The notes beneath the pieces were generated by a model. The model searched no databases, was not told the origin of the DNA, and saw only the letters and a program-made list of their open reading frames with translations. Positions 11,233 through 23,165 of a stretch of 64,000 bases of DNA are shown here, in pieces. This stretch comes from Stenocarpella maydis. Taxonomy: Eukaryota > Ascomycota > Sordariomycetes > Diaporthales > Diaporthaceae. A program made the translations under genes and the position numbers. Position 1 is the first letter of the stretch. Each line of letters starts with the position of its first letter. Where the stretch lies: contig NQMI01000044.1 in the NCBI GenBank assembly GCA_002270565.1, forward strand, positions 171,776 through 235,775, given 5' to 3'.

Positions 11233-11529
11233 ACCTTAGGCCGACAATAATCAGGCTTATTGGCGCAGAGATAGAACCTTTAACAGGAAGGGTCTAACTC
11301 CAGGGCCAGATATTCTCGGGACTCTGGGAGGAATCTAAGCAACTACCATCAAAGTGGAAGCCCAAAGGGGGGGGGGTGCATGCGTGAACACTGGGACTTG
11401 TAACCGCAGCCGCCCGCAGACTCGCCCAGGATGAATCAACAACACCACCTCAAATCAGTACAATTGTTATAAAAAAAAAAAAGAGAAGAAAAAAGAAAGA
11501 GAAGAAGAGGAAGAAGAAGAAGAAGAAAA

Positions 11530-11622
11530 GAAGAAAAGACGAAAAGACGAAAAGACGAAAAGACGAAAAGACGAAAAGACGAAAAGACGAAAAGACGAAA
11601 AGACGAAAAGACGAAAAGACAA
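11530..11622. repeat. 8-bp tandem repeat (AAAAGACG), about 11 copies
   Basis: A near-perfect tandem array of the octamer AAAAGACG, preceded by an A/G-only stretch (11470-11530) and followed by an A run. It ends about 15 bp from the 3' end of the tRNA gene. It is non-coding. Confidence 0.9.
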
Positions 11623-11636
11623 AAAAAAAGATTGAG

Positions 11637-11765
11637 TAGCTACAGCTGGTTTCGATCCAGCGACCTCCGGGTTATGAGCCCGGCGCCTGATTTACTTGTT
11701 AGAACAACTCTAGATGAATTTCTGAAGACACAAATTGACTCACTCTCCCCCTGAGCCATGCAGCT
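11637..11765 (-). tRNA. tRNA-Met(CAT), initiator-like, interrupted by 57 nt between positions 26 and 27
   Basis: On the minus strand every arm of a tRNA can be folded. The acceptor AGCTGCA (11765-11759) pairs with TGTAGCT (11644-11638), with discriminator A at 11637. The D-stem GCTC/GAGT encloses AGGGGGA. The anticodon arm is CCGGG-CTCATAA-CCCGG (11683-11667, anticodon CAT), the variable loop AGGTC, and the T-arm GCTGG-ATCGAAA-CCAGC. The A1-T72 pair, three G-C pairs next to the anticodon loop, and A54/A60 in the T-loop are eukaryotic initiator hallmarks. Without 11684-11740 the gene is 72 nt, a normal size. That 57 nt insertion lies before the anticodon stem, not at the canonical 37/38 intron site, so the gene may be a pseudogene or have non-standard processing. 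Confidence 0.7.
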
Positions 11766-13300
11766 ATTCGGATGTGATTTTGTGCTTGTTAGGGAAAGAA
11801 TAAATCAGACGTAATAGCAACAGATTCTGCTGCTGTGGAGCCATGGCTCGAGTCAACTGGTACATATGTAGCGTACAGTGGTGGGTACTACTGTATCTAT
11901 ATTACACTAGGTACTGTGTGTACTACTCGTCCTGCCTCTCTGTTCTCCACCCACTGCAGCCTTGTGAAACCTGGAAAAGGCTAAGTGGGTCTGGGGAAGT
12001 GCTTAGAGGGTCACCAGTACCACTTCTAGGCAGACCAGAAGACCAAAGACCATGACTACTCGACGCCGTCACTTGGCAGTTTACAACTAGTCAATTCACA
12101 CACTACCCACAACTGTGACCAGGCCAATGTAGTCTTCTGTCGCCTAGTCACCAAATGTCTATCTATTGCCGGAAAAGTTAGAGTAGCACCCTTGGACCAC
12201 TAGCAGTGTTTGCTGTACCACATGCATTTCACCTCACAAGCTGATCTAACAAAGTGACTGTTGTCCAGATTATTAACCATGGGAGCTATTCAAGATTTTA
12301 TTTCAGCCCCTCACCGCCTAGCCCTTTGAACCCCGAGCTAAACTCCAACTGGTTGCAACTGTGAAAGAGAAGTTGATGCCAACATCACCAAATCTAACAT
12401 CCGGACCAATCATCGTCCATCAAATCAAGCCCACCGACCACGCCGTCTTCCAGCCAGCCACCTGTGAACAGAAACAAGGGCAATCAAATTGTCGTTTCAG
12501 AAGTATCAGCACCGGTATCGAGATGCCACAGAATACATCAGACCGAGCCAGCAGTGGAAAGAAATCAGACAGCATTGGCAATGACTGGGTCAGAGTGCCG
12601 CAAGATCCCGAATGGCAGGAAGACATCGACGAGCACGACAAGATCTACTCCAGCCCGGGTGCAGAAGTCGAGAAGCCCGCATCACTGAAATCAACGTCAC
12701 TTGGAAGCCTGCTCAAGGAGTTTTGCCGCAAAGTCATGGATACAAGCTCACGTGCCTCTGGCATGACCAGACGGACTGGTGAGAGTCGTGCTGGGGACCC
12801 AGCAAAGAGGAACTAGCAAAAGGTCAGCATCGAAGGGGAAACCAATCATGACACTATTTTCGATACGTCTCTGGGTGTTCAGGCATAGGATCGACACTGT
12901 TGTGACAAGGGGCCTTGGTGGACAACGCCGGCGTCAATAGCAGTGCTAGTGTGACAAAGGAATGGGATGATATTCCATGTACACAGCAGGACAAGAACAA
13001 TCTACCTGTTGAAGTCTGACCGGTGCTTGGACTTTTTTTACAATTAATCGGGAAAGGATCCTGCCTCAATTCATACATAACCCGTGCTTGTAATGTCACC
13101 CTTGTCTATAAAAGCGTTTTATTCTGTCCTCATTCGTCTTGGGCTGTTCTGCACTAGGTAATATTTCCATTTATCAAAAAAACACATCTAATCTGTTTGC
13201 CTCCCGTATTCAAGCTTAAGCAGACCACTTGTGATCAAGGTCCGCCTACACCAGGATCCACCCTACGAAAGACAATTTATCTAATGATTGACTCTCCTTA
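11766..13300. other. gene-poor region
   Basis: No well-supported gene. An open frame at 12376-12816 on the plus strand (from its first ATG, 146 codons) encodes a polar, Ser/Lys-rich sequence with no recognised domain; it could be an orphan gene but nothing beyond openness supports it. Confidence 0.4.
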
Positions 13301-13309
13301 TTAGCCATT

Positions 13310-14050
13310 GTGGATCCGATAGTTGAACTTGCTGTCCGAACAGCCAATTCTGAGATGCCAAATGCTTTACAGACACACGATATGTCTGTGGAATCATGGA
13401 TTGAGGGGCTGGGAAAAGAGATACACAAGCGCACCAAGGACTTGGAGCCTGGCTTCGGTGAAAGTGGTATCTGGCCTGAAAGCACTCCTGATGACCTGGT
13501 ACTCTTCTGGCAATCAGGAAATACCACAAAGTCGTGCCAACCTATCTATCCGACAAACTTCTCAGGTGGCTCCTCCAGGGACTAAGTGCCCAGCCCAGCA
13601 ACAGCCTGTCTGTGGGTGGAGGTGTTGCCGAATATAGTCAAACAGGCCAACCACTTCAAATATTCCCTCATACATACCCTGTGGTCAACACAGTGACTCC
13701 CAGTGGCACAGCAATTTGGAACCCTCCACCGCTGCTTGTTCCTCTACCCCGTCCAAGCACTTACAACAGCCTACAATATCCCATTCTACAACACCCAGGC
13801 CTACAACAACCAAACCTACAACACCAGTACCTATACATCCAGACCTATGATTTACGAACCTATAACACCCAGGCCTACGCTACCCAGGCCTACAACAGCC
13901 AGACCTCCAACAACTAGACCTACAACACAGAGACCTACAGCACTAACATTACTCAGGTGTATTAAGACCCCCGGGAAGGTCAACCTCCCACAGCTAGGTC
14001 GAATATTGGGTCATTCGAGAGCTCTCGGTACCTACAGAACATGCTCCTAG
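13310..14050 (+). other. possible orphan gene or relic with degenerate Tyr/Asn/Thr-coding repeats
   Basis: Two overlapping plus frames are open: 13310-13585 (polar, e.g. SVESWIEGLGKEIHKRTKD) and 13534-13917 in another frame. The second runs into an imperfect repeat at about 13765-13945 built on variants of CCTACAACACCCAGG, which encodes YNTQ/AYNSQ-like units in one frame and TTxRPTT units in the next. A frame change near 13540 would be needed to join the two. Whether this is an expressed gene, a gene with an unrecognised intron, or a relic cannot be told from sequence. Confidence 0.25.
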
Positions 14051-15044
14051 ACTAGAATGCTTAGGGTTTTTACCTCTGCAGCAGAACTGTCTAGGGCTGA
14101 GCAACGGTATGCAGTAGATTGGGGGTTTTTAGTAGAACGTCTACAGGTTGGTCCCAGACACCAAGCATACCCTCCTGGACAGGCAAGAGCGAGCTAGCTG
14201 CTGCTCCTTCTCCTCCTCTTCGCCGTCGTCGCCCCTCAGACTAGGGGAGGTGCATTGAGGTTTGGACATTGGCGGTATAAGGAGGAGGGCAAGGGCTGAT
14301 GTATTTATCGGTGGGGAGTGTGATGGGAATGAAAGAGCAGCAGTTCATTATAGCCGGTGCAAATAGGCTGAGATCGGGTGTCATTACGTATGGTCCTGGC
14401 CGAGTATGTGAGTTCTCGGGTTCAATGTTGTCTACCGAGCAGAGCCAGCAGTTCTAGGGAGCAGGTCAACACAACGTTTTGCCTGCCCAAAAACATCAAC
14501 ATACATTTTGTAATCTTCGCGACAGGTCCTTCCGCGAAAGTCATCCGTAAAGCCAAGTACGCGAGAGTGTAGTGGATATATTCCCCAGAAGGCGACCATA
14601 ACTGGACAAGATGGGTTGTTGTCAGTTATCCCATCACATGTGGGGTAAAGTTCTGGTGCTTATCCCCCTCATCTTCGTCTAGTGGAAGGGAAACTTGATT
14701 CCTGAGATTTGTAAGTGAAGCATCTAGAGTGTTCCATTGGCTCAGGGAGATCAATGACGCCAACTACGGTGAACATAGTCATAGGCGTCAAAGTTAGGCG
14801 GGGTATGTGCCGCTGCATTACCGACTGGCCCCCGCTCGAGTGGGACAAGCTTACTAGACTCACTTACATAACATCACAATTATACCATTGCTGGCATCGT
14901 CAAAGGGCGCTTGATTTATAAGCGTGCGCGTGTGATTTATTACGTCGAACAACGGACAGAAAGGGAGAGGGAGGTCTCGAGAAAATTCGGATAGTTCTCA
15001 GAGGAATGACGGCAAGACTCCAGAAAATCGAAGAGCAGCTCAAT
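14051..15044. other. intergenic, no gene seen
   Basis: About 1 kb upstream of the GST gene. Only short frames occur on either strand. The proximal few hundred bases should contain the GST promoter. Confidence 0.5.
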
Positions 15045-16175
15045 ATGTCGAACGAAGCTGATATCCACCTATGTGAGCCCGACCCCCTTCCCAGCCAGGA
15101 CGAGCGCAAGGGATGATTGTTAATTCTCTCAAAGACACCACCGGGACACCCAATGGAATCAAGGTGTCCATCCTGTTGGAGGAGCTTGGGCTGCCTTACC
15201 AGGTTGGCATCGCCGAGGCCCTCGGCCGTGAGTGACCACTGTGTTGACAGGCTGAGTAGATGACCGCCATAGACCTGGCCAAGAATACACAGAAGGTGAG
15301 AGGCTGCCCGCTTCAATGTAATCTCCCGGATTTACTGAGAAATCCGTCAAACAGGAAGACTGGTTTCTCGAGATCAACCCCAACGGCAGGATCCCGGCCC
15401 TCACGGACAAGCTCGGCGACAAGAGGATCCGGCTGTTCGAGAGCGGTTCGATCCTGCTGTACCTCGTTGACAAGTACGACAAGGACCACAAGATCTCGTA
15501 CCCCCACGGCAGTGAGGAATACTACGAGACGAACAACTGGGTTCGCCACAAGCCTCACAGCACGGCCTGTAGGAGGTCCTCGGTGACTAACATGGCCGAC
15601 AGCTGTTCTTCCAAAATGCAGGCCTAGGTCCGATGCAGGGCCAGGCGAACCACTTCACGAGTACAGCCACCGCCCCCACCCCCCGAGGACGGCTCTCACG
15701 CTGAACAAGGCTGCAGGATACGCACCCGAGAAGATCCCCTACGGCATTTCTCGGTACCAGAACGAGACGCGGCGCCTGTACCGCGTGCTGGATACGGCCC
15801 TTGAGAAGAGCAAGTCCGGGTTCCTGGTCGGGGACCGCCTCACGATCGCAGACGTCTCCTGTTGGGGCTGGGTTGCCTCAGCCAGTCAGTTTTGGCCCCG
15901 CTCCCTACCCACACTGTCGTTTTGGTTTGCCTGTAGCTGACCGTCGTGCCCTCGGACAAAAAGAGTGGGCGGGCGTCGACATTGACGAATTCCCCAGCCT
16001 CAAGAAGTGGCTCTATAAACTGCTTGAGCGGCCCGGGTTTGAGAAGGGTCGCCACGTACCCACCCCGCACAAGGCCTTCGAGATGGCCAAGCTGCCCGAG
16101 GAGGAGCTTGAGAAGATGGCGGCTGGCCCGCGCGCGTGGGTGCAGGCTGGGATGAAGCAGGATGCTGCGCAGTGA
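15045..16175 (+). CDS. glutathione S-transferase, Ure2-like class, seven exons
   Basis: A soluble cytosolic enzyme conjugating glutathione to electrophiles or acting as a peroxidase. Proposed exons: 15045-15072, 15135-15202, 15260-15295, 15355-15540, 15603-15660, 15717-15884, 15937-16175, giving 260 aa with no frame conflict. Exon 1/2 joining restores IHLY-TTGTPNGIKVSILLEEL, the thioredoxin-fold start. Exons 3-4 give AIDLAKNTQKEDWFLEINPN then GRIPALTD and the glutathione-contacting LFESGSILLYLVDKYD. The C-terminal all-helical domain includes FFQNAGLGPMQGQANHF, YAPEKIPYGISRYQNETRRL and the N-capping motif LVGDRLTIADVSCWGW. Two donors are non-consensus (GTTGGC at 15203, GTTCGC at 15541), so automatic predictors are likely to break this gene; they were chosen because they restore family sequence. 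BBP follows 520 bp downstream on the same strand. Confidence 0.85.
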
Positions 16176-16697
16176 GCAGTTCTCCTCGGGGCTGCATCCT
16201 CAAATGCGTGTGTGTATTGTGCTGGACGCCATGTGAAGGAAAGGTAGAATATCAATTCCAGAAACATGGGACACTGAGATAGCAGCCCTGATGGGCCATC
16301 ACCCTGACAACATGAAACCCAGCATGAATCGTTGGTTCCCTTGACTGTAGGCCGCTCCGTATGTAGACACAGGTGGAAGACTGCTGTGCCGAGACGTGCC
16401 TCGGCGGGGCGCTTCGCCTAACGGCAGCTGGGGATGTGCTGGATCTGGAAGCTCGGCACGCGCTAACAAAACGCCGACAGGCGCATTCAGAGCTAGTGTA
16501 GACCAGCATTCCTGGTGGGCCCAGGGGATTACTAGCCTAGGCTCCGTTGCCAGGTAGACATAGCACTGCGTCGCAGAGCAACTTTTCAATTTCTCCGTCT
16601 CCAGCCAGCCATCCAACAACCTCCAACACCGCGCACCGAGTGCCTCCGCCCCGAACCATCACCCTCTCCCGCCTCCAAGAGGCAAATAAACGACAAA
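16176..16697. promoter_or_regulatory. GST 3' flank and BBP promoter/leader
   Basis: A 522 bp gap between two co-directional genes. The stretch just before 16698 is C/A-rich (CATCCAACAACCTCCAACACC), the usual look of a fungal 5' untranslated leader, and the ATG is preceded by ACAAA. Confidence 0.4.
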
Positions 16698-18881
16698 ATG
16701 TCTTGGAGGAACCAAGGCATTACTGGATCCAACAACATCCCGTTGGGCAAGCGCAGATTCGGTGGCGGCGACTCTACCGAGCCCGAGCCCCAGAATGACA
16801 GCTATTCCAGCGGAGGCGATCGGGACTTGAAGCGCGGTCGCAGCCCCGAGCCTCGTACGTCTACAAAGACACCACCGCAACATTGGGATTGCGCTCTGGT
16901 AACTGACCGCCAGCCAGGCACTGACGCCGATGGGCCTCGCCGTCGCAAGAAGCGGAACCGATGGGGTGACGCCGCCGAGAACAAGGCCGCCGGCCTCATG
17001 GGCTTGCCCACCGCCATCGTCGCCAACATGACCAGCGAGCAGCTCGAGGCTTACACCCTCCATCTGCGAATCGAGGAAATCAGCCAGAAGCTCAAGATCG
17101 ACGACGTTGTGCCCGCCGATGGCGACAGGTAAGTCTCTTCCGGGCCTGTAACGCTGTCCTCTTCACGCGCTCATACGCTGACAAGACCATTCACAGATCA
17201 CCCTCCCCTGCTCCGCAGTACGACAACCACGGCCGTCGTGTCAACACCAGGGAGTACCGGTACCGCAAGCGCCTGGAGGACGAGCGCCACAAGCTCATCG
17301 AGAAAGCCATGAAGACCATCCCTAACTACCACCCGCCGCAGGATTACAGACGGCCCACCAAGACCCAGGAGAAGGTCTATGTGCCGGTTAATGACTATCC
17401 GGAAATCAATTTCAGTATGATTGCTAACCCTCTAACCTCTCTAACCATGTCCTCCCTCCCTGCTACCTGGCATGGCTCCAGGTGGCGTACCTCAGCAGTG
17501 CTACCCCGCAGGCCTGCCTTAACTGAACGAAGCGTGCTTCCAAAAAGCCTCCCATACTTGATGACGATACTAACACTTAGCTCTCCCTGTTTTAAGTTGG
17601 CTTACTCATCGGCCCTCGTGGCAACACTCTGAAGAAGATGGAGACCGAGTCGGGTGCAAAAATCGCCATCCGTGGCAAGGGCTCCGTCAAGGAGGGCAAG
17701 GGCCGCTCCGACGCAGCTCACGCCAGTAACCAGGAGGAGGATCTCCACTGCCTGATCATGGCTGATACCGAAGACAAGGTCAACAAGGCCAAGAAACTGA
17801 TCCACAACGTCATCGAAACTGTGAGTCCCCCCCCCCCTTCACCCCACGCTGCCGCACAGACTGACATCCACAGGCTGCTTCCATCCCCGAAGGCCAGAAC
17901 GAGCTGAAGCGTAACCAGCTCCGTGAGCTCGCTGCTCTGAACGGAACATTGCGTGACGACGAGAACCAGGCTTGCCAGAACTGTGGCCAGATAGGACACC
18001 GCAAGTATGACTGCCCTGAGAAGCAGAACTTCACCGCCAGCATCATCTGCCGAGTGTGTGGCAATGCTGGTCACATGGCGCGCGACTGTCCTGATAGACA
18101 GAGAGGTGCAAGCTGGCGTAACGACGGCCCACGGCCCGCGGGGCGGATTGGCGGGGGCGGAGAAGACGACGCCGAGTACGAGGTAAGTCATCGTCCAGGT
18201 ACAATTGAGTATAGCGGCGCATGCGCCAGACGCTGACAATCTCACTAGCAATTCATGGCCGAGCTCGGCGGCGGAGCAGCACCCGCCCGCATCGAGGCAG
18301 GACCCGGCTCCAACAGCAACGGCGATGCCAAACCCTGGCAGCGCGGACCCACAGGCGGACCTGCTCCTTGGCGCTCGCGCAACAACGACCGCGACCACCA
18401 CGATGGTGGGCGTGATAGAGACGGTGGCGGAGGAGGGTCTGGTGGTCCGGCGCCATGGGCACGGGACCGACGTGAGCGTAACCATGACCACCATGGTGGT
18501 GGTGGTAGTGGTGGCGATAGCTATTACGGCGGCGGCCAGAACAATGGCTACACCTCGGCCCCGCCGGGCACGGCCCCCTGGCAGCAAGCTCCCGGCGCCC
18601 AAGGCGGGTACGGCGGCGCTGCTCCGCCCGGCACGGCGCCATGGCAGCAGGCCCCCGGTGCCCCATCCGCGTACGGCGGGTATCCTGGCGGTTATGGCGC
18701 GCCCCCGGGCCTCGGGGCTCCGCCGGCACCGCCGGCACCGCCGGCTGATAATCTCACGGCCCTGATCCAACAGTTTTCCGGAGGTGTCGCGCCGCCGCCT
18801 CCGCCTCCTCCGAGTGAGGGCGCGCCACCGCCGCCGCCACCGGGCAACCAACCACCACCACCTCCGCCTCCAGGAGCCTAG
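16698..18881 (+). CDS. MSL5: branchpoint-bridging protein (BBP / splicing factor 1), six exons
   Basis: Nuclear pre-mRNA splicing factor that binds the intron branch site and bridges to U2AF and the U1 snRNP in the commitment complex. Exons: 16698-16854, 16918-17128, 17197-17414, 17597-17820, 17874-18182, 18249-18881, total 583 aa. Visible in order: the basic KRNRWG motif (the U2AF-binding tryptophan motif) near residue 75; the helix-hairpin region ([17 protein letters not shown]); a KH/QUA2 RNA-binding domain with [20 protein letters not shown] formed across the exon 3/4 junction (about residue 195); two CCHC zinc knuckles, [14 protein letters not shown] and [14 protein letters not shown] (about 304-342); and a Gly/Pro-rich tail with APWQQAPGA repeats and poly-Pro. 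Intron 1 (16855-16917) is 63 nt with no stop, so its retention would add 21 residues in frame. Confidence 0.95.
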
Positions 18882-19288
18882 GCGACACGCGGGCAGCGGA
18901 CCCAACGTGTGTCTTGCCCCTGACAGCAGATGGACAACAGTTGGGCCCCAGCTTGATTGACTCGTCGTGCTCACCAAGCCAGGGAATGCAGCGTAGTTCC
19001 GCAGGGCAAAAAGAAAGACTGACTGACTGACCGATGGCACGAATTGGACCTCGTGGTACTGACTGTATGATAGGCAGCTTTTACTAATGCAATGAAATTA
19101 TTGTTTTGCTATCTGACTCTGGGGTGAAGATGGGCGAGTGGCGAGTCATCACGATGCGCCCAAGAATGTCGATTTATCAGTCTACTTAATGTAGGCTTGT
19201 AGGTCCGGCGAAGTGATGCTGTTGAGCTATGTCTATATACGGCTCTTGGTTGAGCATGCCTTGATAGCCCGTCTGATTTATCTTCTAC

Positions 19289-19326
<38 letters not shown>

Positions 19327-19862
19327 CTACCTTCAAGTAGACCTTGGAATGTGGGCGGCTGTGGTGCAAACCACCGGGAGACGCCATGACTTCTCACTGG
19401 CAGTAGCTAAAGTACCCGTGTGAACTGCATCTAGTGCTTATTCGGCCGAGGGAGCTTGGGCCATGTCGAGCTCATGCGGGGCATGTCTGGTCCGACGGCG
19501 ATGACACCACCAACGGGCAGTTAGGTAGTTCATCAATGTGCAGCTGCACTTGGGCGACGCACCCTTGTCCAGACATCGATCGCGTCTTTATGGCAAGCGC
19601 GGACCTCAGCCCCAGGCAAAACCTCGCAGCAATCATATACCCAGCTGCTTGGCAGTCCTGCTTCACCCACGCTCTCCCAGCCTCCCGCCTGACCTATGCA
19701 TGTTTTAGGCCTTCTGCCGGCCAGCCCCCTTCCTTATCTCGACTCGTTCGATCCTCATTGTGACGCCTCATCATGACCTCGGCGTCTCGATAAGTCGTCT
19801 CCAGAACCTAGGGAACCACTGCTGGGACACCACGCTGTGTTGCACCCGTGACAGCAGCAACC
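18882..19862. other. intergenic region with TA microsatellite
   Basis: About 1 kb with no supportable gene. A (TA)n tract of about 33 bp lies at 19292-19324. The right part should hold the promoter of the Pff1-type protease. Confidence 0.5.
19292..19324. repeat. (TA)n microsatellite
   Basis: About 16 uninterrupted TA dinucleotides in intergenic sequence. Confidence 0.9.
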
Positions 19863-22800
19863 ATGAATCCATTCGCTTTCCGACCCGCACAGGTAACGAT
19901 ATGGACCACTATCGTCTATCTCGCCCTCGTCATACCCATCATCGTCCTAAATGAGACTGTTCCACCGCCGCCATCCAGCCCCACCCCGTACGCCGGCATC
20001 AACCTCACCGAAGGCTGGCACGATCTAGCCACTCTCACCCAGGCCTATCATCCCTATAACAGCCACGAGAACGACGAGGTCCGCAACTGGCTCCTCCTAC
20101 GCATCCAGCAGATCCTTGATGGGAATGATGCCGATTGGGTCACCGAGGAGACCATCGGCAAAAAACCGTGAGAGTCGTGTCTTCAGTCCAAAGACCAAAA
20201 AACTGACTGGTGCGCGGCTAGGTCAAACTACTCAATCAGGTCTCTCAAGCTGTCAGAGAGTCGCCCAGAGGAATCCAGCCACAATGTGACCGTCTTCAAT
20301 GACCTCATGTCCAATGTGACCTTGCGCTTTGGGGGGCAGCCGGGGTCGCACACGCCTGGAGAGGGCGCCCCCGGCAATGCTGCTTATTTTGAGGGCACCA
20401 ACGTCGTCGTATACATCCGCGGATCTCTCGATGAAGAAGGGGAATGGTGGAAACGGAAACGTAATCACATAAAACTGCCCATTGGAAAGGGTGGTGTTTT
20501 GGTGAACGCTCATTACGACTCGTGAGGCCCATTGTCTACCCTCATGAGTGCATTGCTATTATCTGACAACCCCCACAGGGTCTCTACCGGGTTTGGAGCG
20601 ACTGACGACGGTATTGGCGTCGTGACTGTCCTCCAGCTGATCAAGCACTTCACAACTCCAGGCAATCAACCCAAGCACGGCATAGTCGCGTTACTCAACA
20701 ACGGCGAGGAGGACTTCCTCTACGGGTCCCTAGCCTTTGGGAACAGCCCATTGCTGCCATTTGTCCATACCTTCTTGAATCTCGAGGGTGCTGGTGCTGG
20801 TGGGCGTGCTACACTTTTCCGCGGCACGGACAGGGACGTTATCAGCGCCTATTCCAAATCACCTAATCCCTTCTCCACTGTCATCAGCTCTGACAGCTTT
20901 TCCTTGGGAGCAATCAAGAGCCAGACTGACTATGTCATCTTCAACGGCGTCTACGGGCAGAGGGGTCTGGATATGGCCTTCTACAAGCCACGAGCAAGGT
21001 ATCATACCAAGGAGGACGACATGAGGCATGCCAGTCGAGCCAGTCTCTGGCACATGCTTTCCTCATCCATCGCCACCCTTCAAGACCTCTCAGGTAGGAC
21101 CTTCAGCGGAGAGGTGGCGGATGATACAGCCAGCGTTGTACCTAATGGCAGAGGCAGCAAGGCAGTGTGGTTCGATCTGTTCGGCAAAGGCTTTGTGCTC
21201 TTCAAATTGAGGGCCATGTTCGCATGGTCCTTGACACTGCTCATCGCAACCCCACTCATTCTCGTACTCCTGACGTATCTGCTCCAGAAGAAGGCGAAAT
21301 ACTACTTCTTCTCGAACAGGGTGAGCATCTACGAGCAGCCGAGCCCTGATTCGGGAGACTATGAACGGGTCAAGATCGGGGGTCTCAGGGGCATATTCCG
21401 CTTCCCTCTGGCAATCAGCGTCTCCGGCGCGCTTCTCTTTGGTGCAGCGTTCCTTATCAGGAAGTTCAATCCTTATATTGTTCACAGCAGCCCATATTCA
21501 GTGTAAGTTGTGCTTCGTATTCTCTGCCGTTTGCCTTATTGACCGTCTCTTAGTTGGGCAATGTTCGTCTCTCTCGGCTACTTTGCCTTCTGGTGCATCA
21601 TGAGAGGTGCACATGTGGCGAGGCCGAGTGCTCTGCATCGAGGCTATGTCAGTATTTGGCTGTTTACATTGGCATGGGCTGTTCTAGTCGTCGTCACGGT
21701 CTTTGAGGACCGCTTCGACATTTCAGCTGGCTATCCTATTGTGTTCCTCCATTCAGCCCTGTTTTTGACGGCAGCTATATCTCTCTTAGAACTGTTCGCC
21801 CTTCCGAACATGAAGGCATACGGGCAGCAGCTCAGAGATGAACACGACCACCGCCACCATCTAGAACAAGTGCCTAGTCCTGATGCATCAATTGCCCCGG
21901 GTCCCGACGAAGCTGATAGTGCTGAAAACGAAGAAGCAGCCGACAATGAGTCAGAAAGGGAGCCACCTGATGCGACCACGCCCCTTCTTGGTAGAAGCGG
22001 CCGCGGCGAAGATTTGCAGAGGACATTCGCCACGGGATACCGCCGATCAATCGCAGCCATAACTGACTCTGCAACGAAGAAAGCGGGGCCCGAAGACAAA
22101 CAGACTCTTGGCGGCGAGCAACCCTGGTCCAAAGACCTTCCATCATGGACCTGGTTCATCCAGTTCTTGATCCTTGGGCCCTTCTTCATCATCCTGGTGG
22201 CTCAGGATGGGCTCTTCCTAGTGGACGCCACGCGCCAGACAGGGATCGAAGGCTCCGCTGCTGTGTTTCCATACCTTCTCGTTGCTCTATTCACGATCCT
22301 ACTACTCTTGCCCCTGATGCCCTTTATACATCGCCTGACATTCCACATTCCCCTCTTCCTACTGTGCGTATTCGTCGGTACGCTTGTTTACAATCTCGTC
22401 GCCTTCCCATTTTCGGCGGACAGCAAATACAAGGCGTTCTGGCAACAGACTGTCGACCTCAACACCGGAGAGTCCACCGTCAAGCTTGGCGGCGTGGAAG
22501 AATATCTGCGCCTCATCATCTCGGACTTGCCCTCTGCGGCCGGAAAGGACGTGACTTGTCAAAAATCTACTGTCAGGGCTGATGTCTCGGATTGCACGTA
22601 CGACGGGAAAGATGTTGCGCCGAAAGTGGCCAGTACTGTTCCAGAAGGCGTACCTCCGAATCTGGGCTACTCAAAGCTGGTAGACCTCGACGTGAAGCGC
22701 ACTGGGCCAGGGCAAGCCAGGTTCAAAATCAATGCGGATAACACCAAGTCATGCGTCCTCAAATTTGCGCGGCCTATTAAGAATTTCTCCGTCGCTGGTG

Positions 22801-23165
22801 GTACAGAGTGGGACAATCGATTTGGGCCGATACCCGAGGGTGGCATCGCTCAGATTCTGCTGTGGAGGCGGGACTGGAACAAGACGTGGGAAGTGAGTGT
22901 TGAATGGGATCCGGCGGCGGCAGGGACGCAACAGGACCGTGAAGAGGAGGAGCATGGAAGCAATGGGGCACTCGTCTTCTCGCCTGACGAGCTGAAGCGG
23001 AGCGCAGACGGCCTTGATGGGAATATCACCTGCATCTGGAGCGACCTCAACACCCCGGGTACCATCCCCGCGCTGGATGAGGCCATCCATTACGCACCAT
23101 TTTGGGCGATAATGACAAAGTTCGCTGCCGGTCTGGTGGAGGGCAGCAAGAGCTTCAAGGTCTGA
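19863..23165 (+). CDS. PFF1: vacuolar membrane M28 metalloprotease (Pff1 family), four exons
   Basis: A zinc-dependent M28-type peptidase domain anchored in the vacuolar membrane. Exons: 19863-20167, 20222-20521, 20579-21502, 21554-23165, giving 1046 aa, the expected size for the family. An N-terminal helix ([18 protein letters not shown], about residues 11-28) is followed by the lumenal protease domain with the metal-ligand motifs HYDS (about 199, formed across the exon 2/3 junction), [10 protein letters not shown] and [11 protein letters not shown], and later the second Glu region ([19 protein letters not shown]) and ARYHTKEDD. Several membrane helices then follow (about 385-660) and a hydrophilic acidic loop (about 500-580) precedes the last helices. 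A Cys-containing lumenal C-terminal domain closes the protein. The first intron has two possible acceptors (20221 or 20240); both keep the frame. Confidence 0.93.

Noticed and set aside
17718..19040. 440-codon minus-strand frame opposite BBP
   Set aside because: It is an antisense shadow; the KH and zinc-knuckle coding sequence is on plus, and the minus product is Arg/Ala/Val low-complexity.
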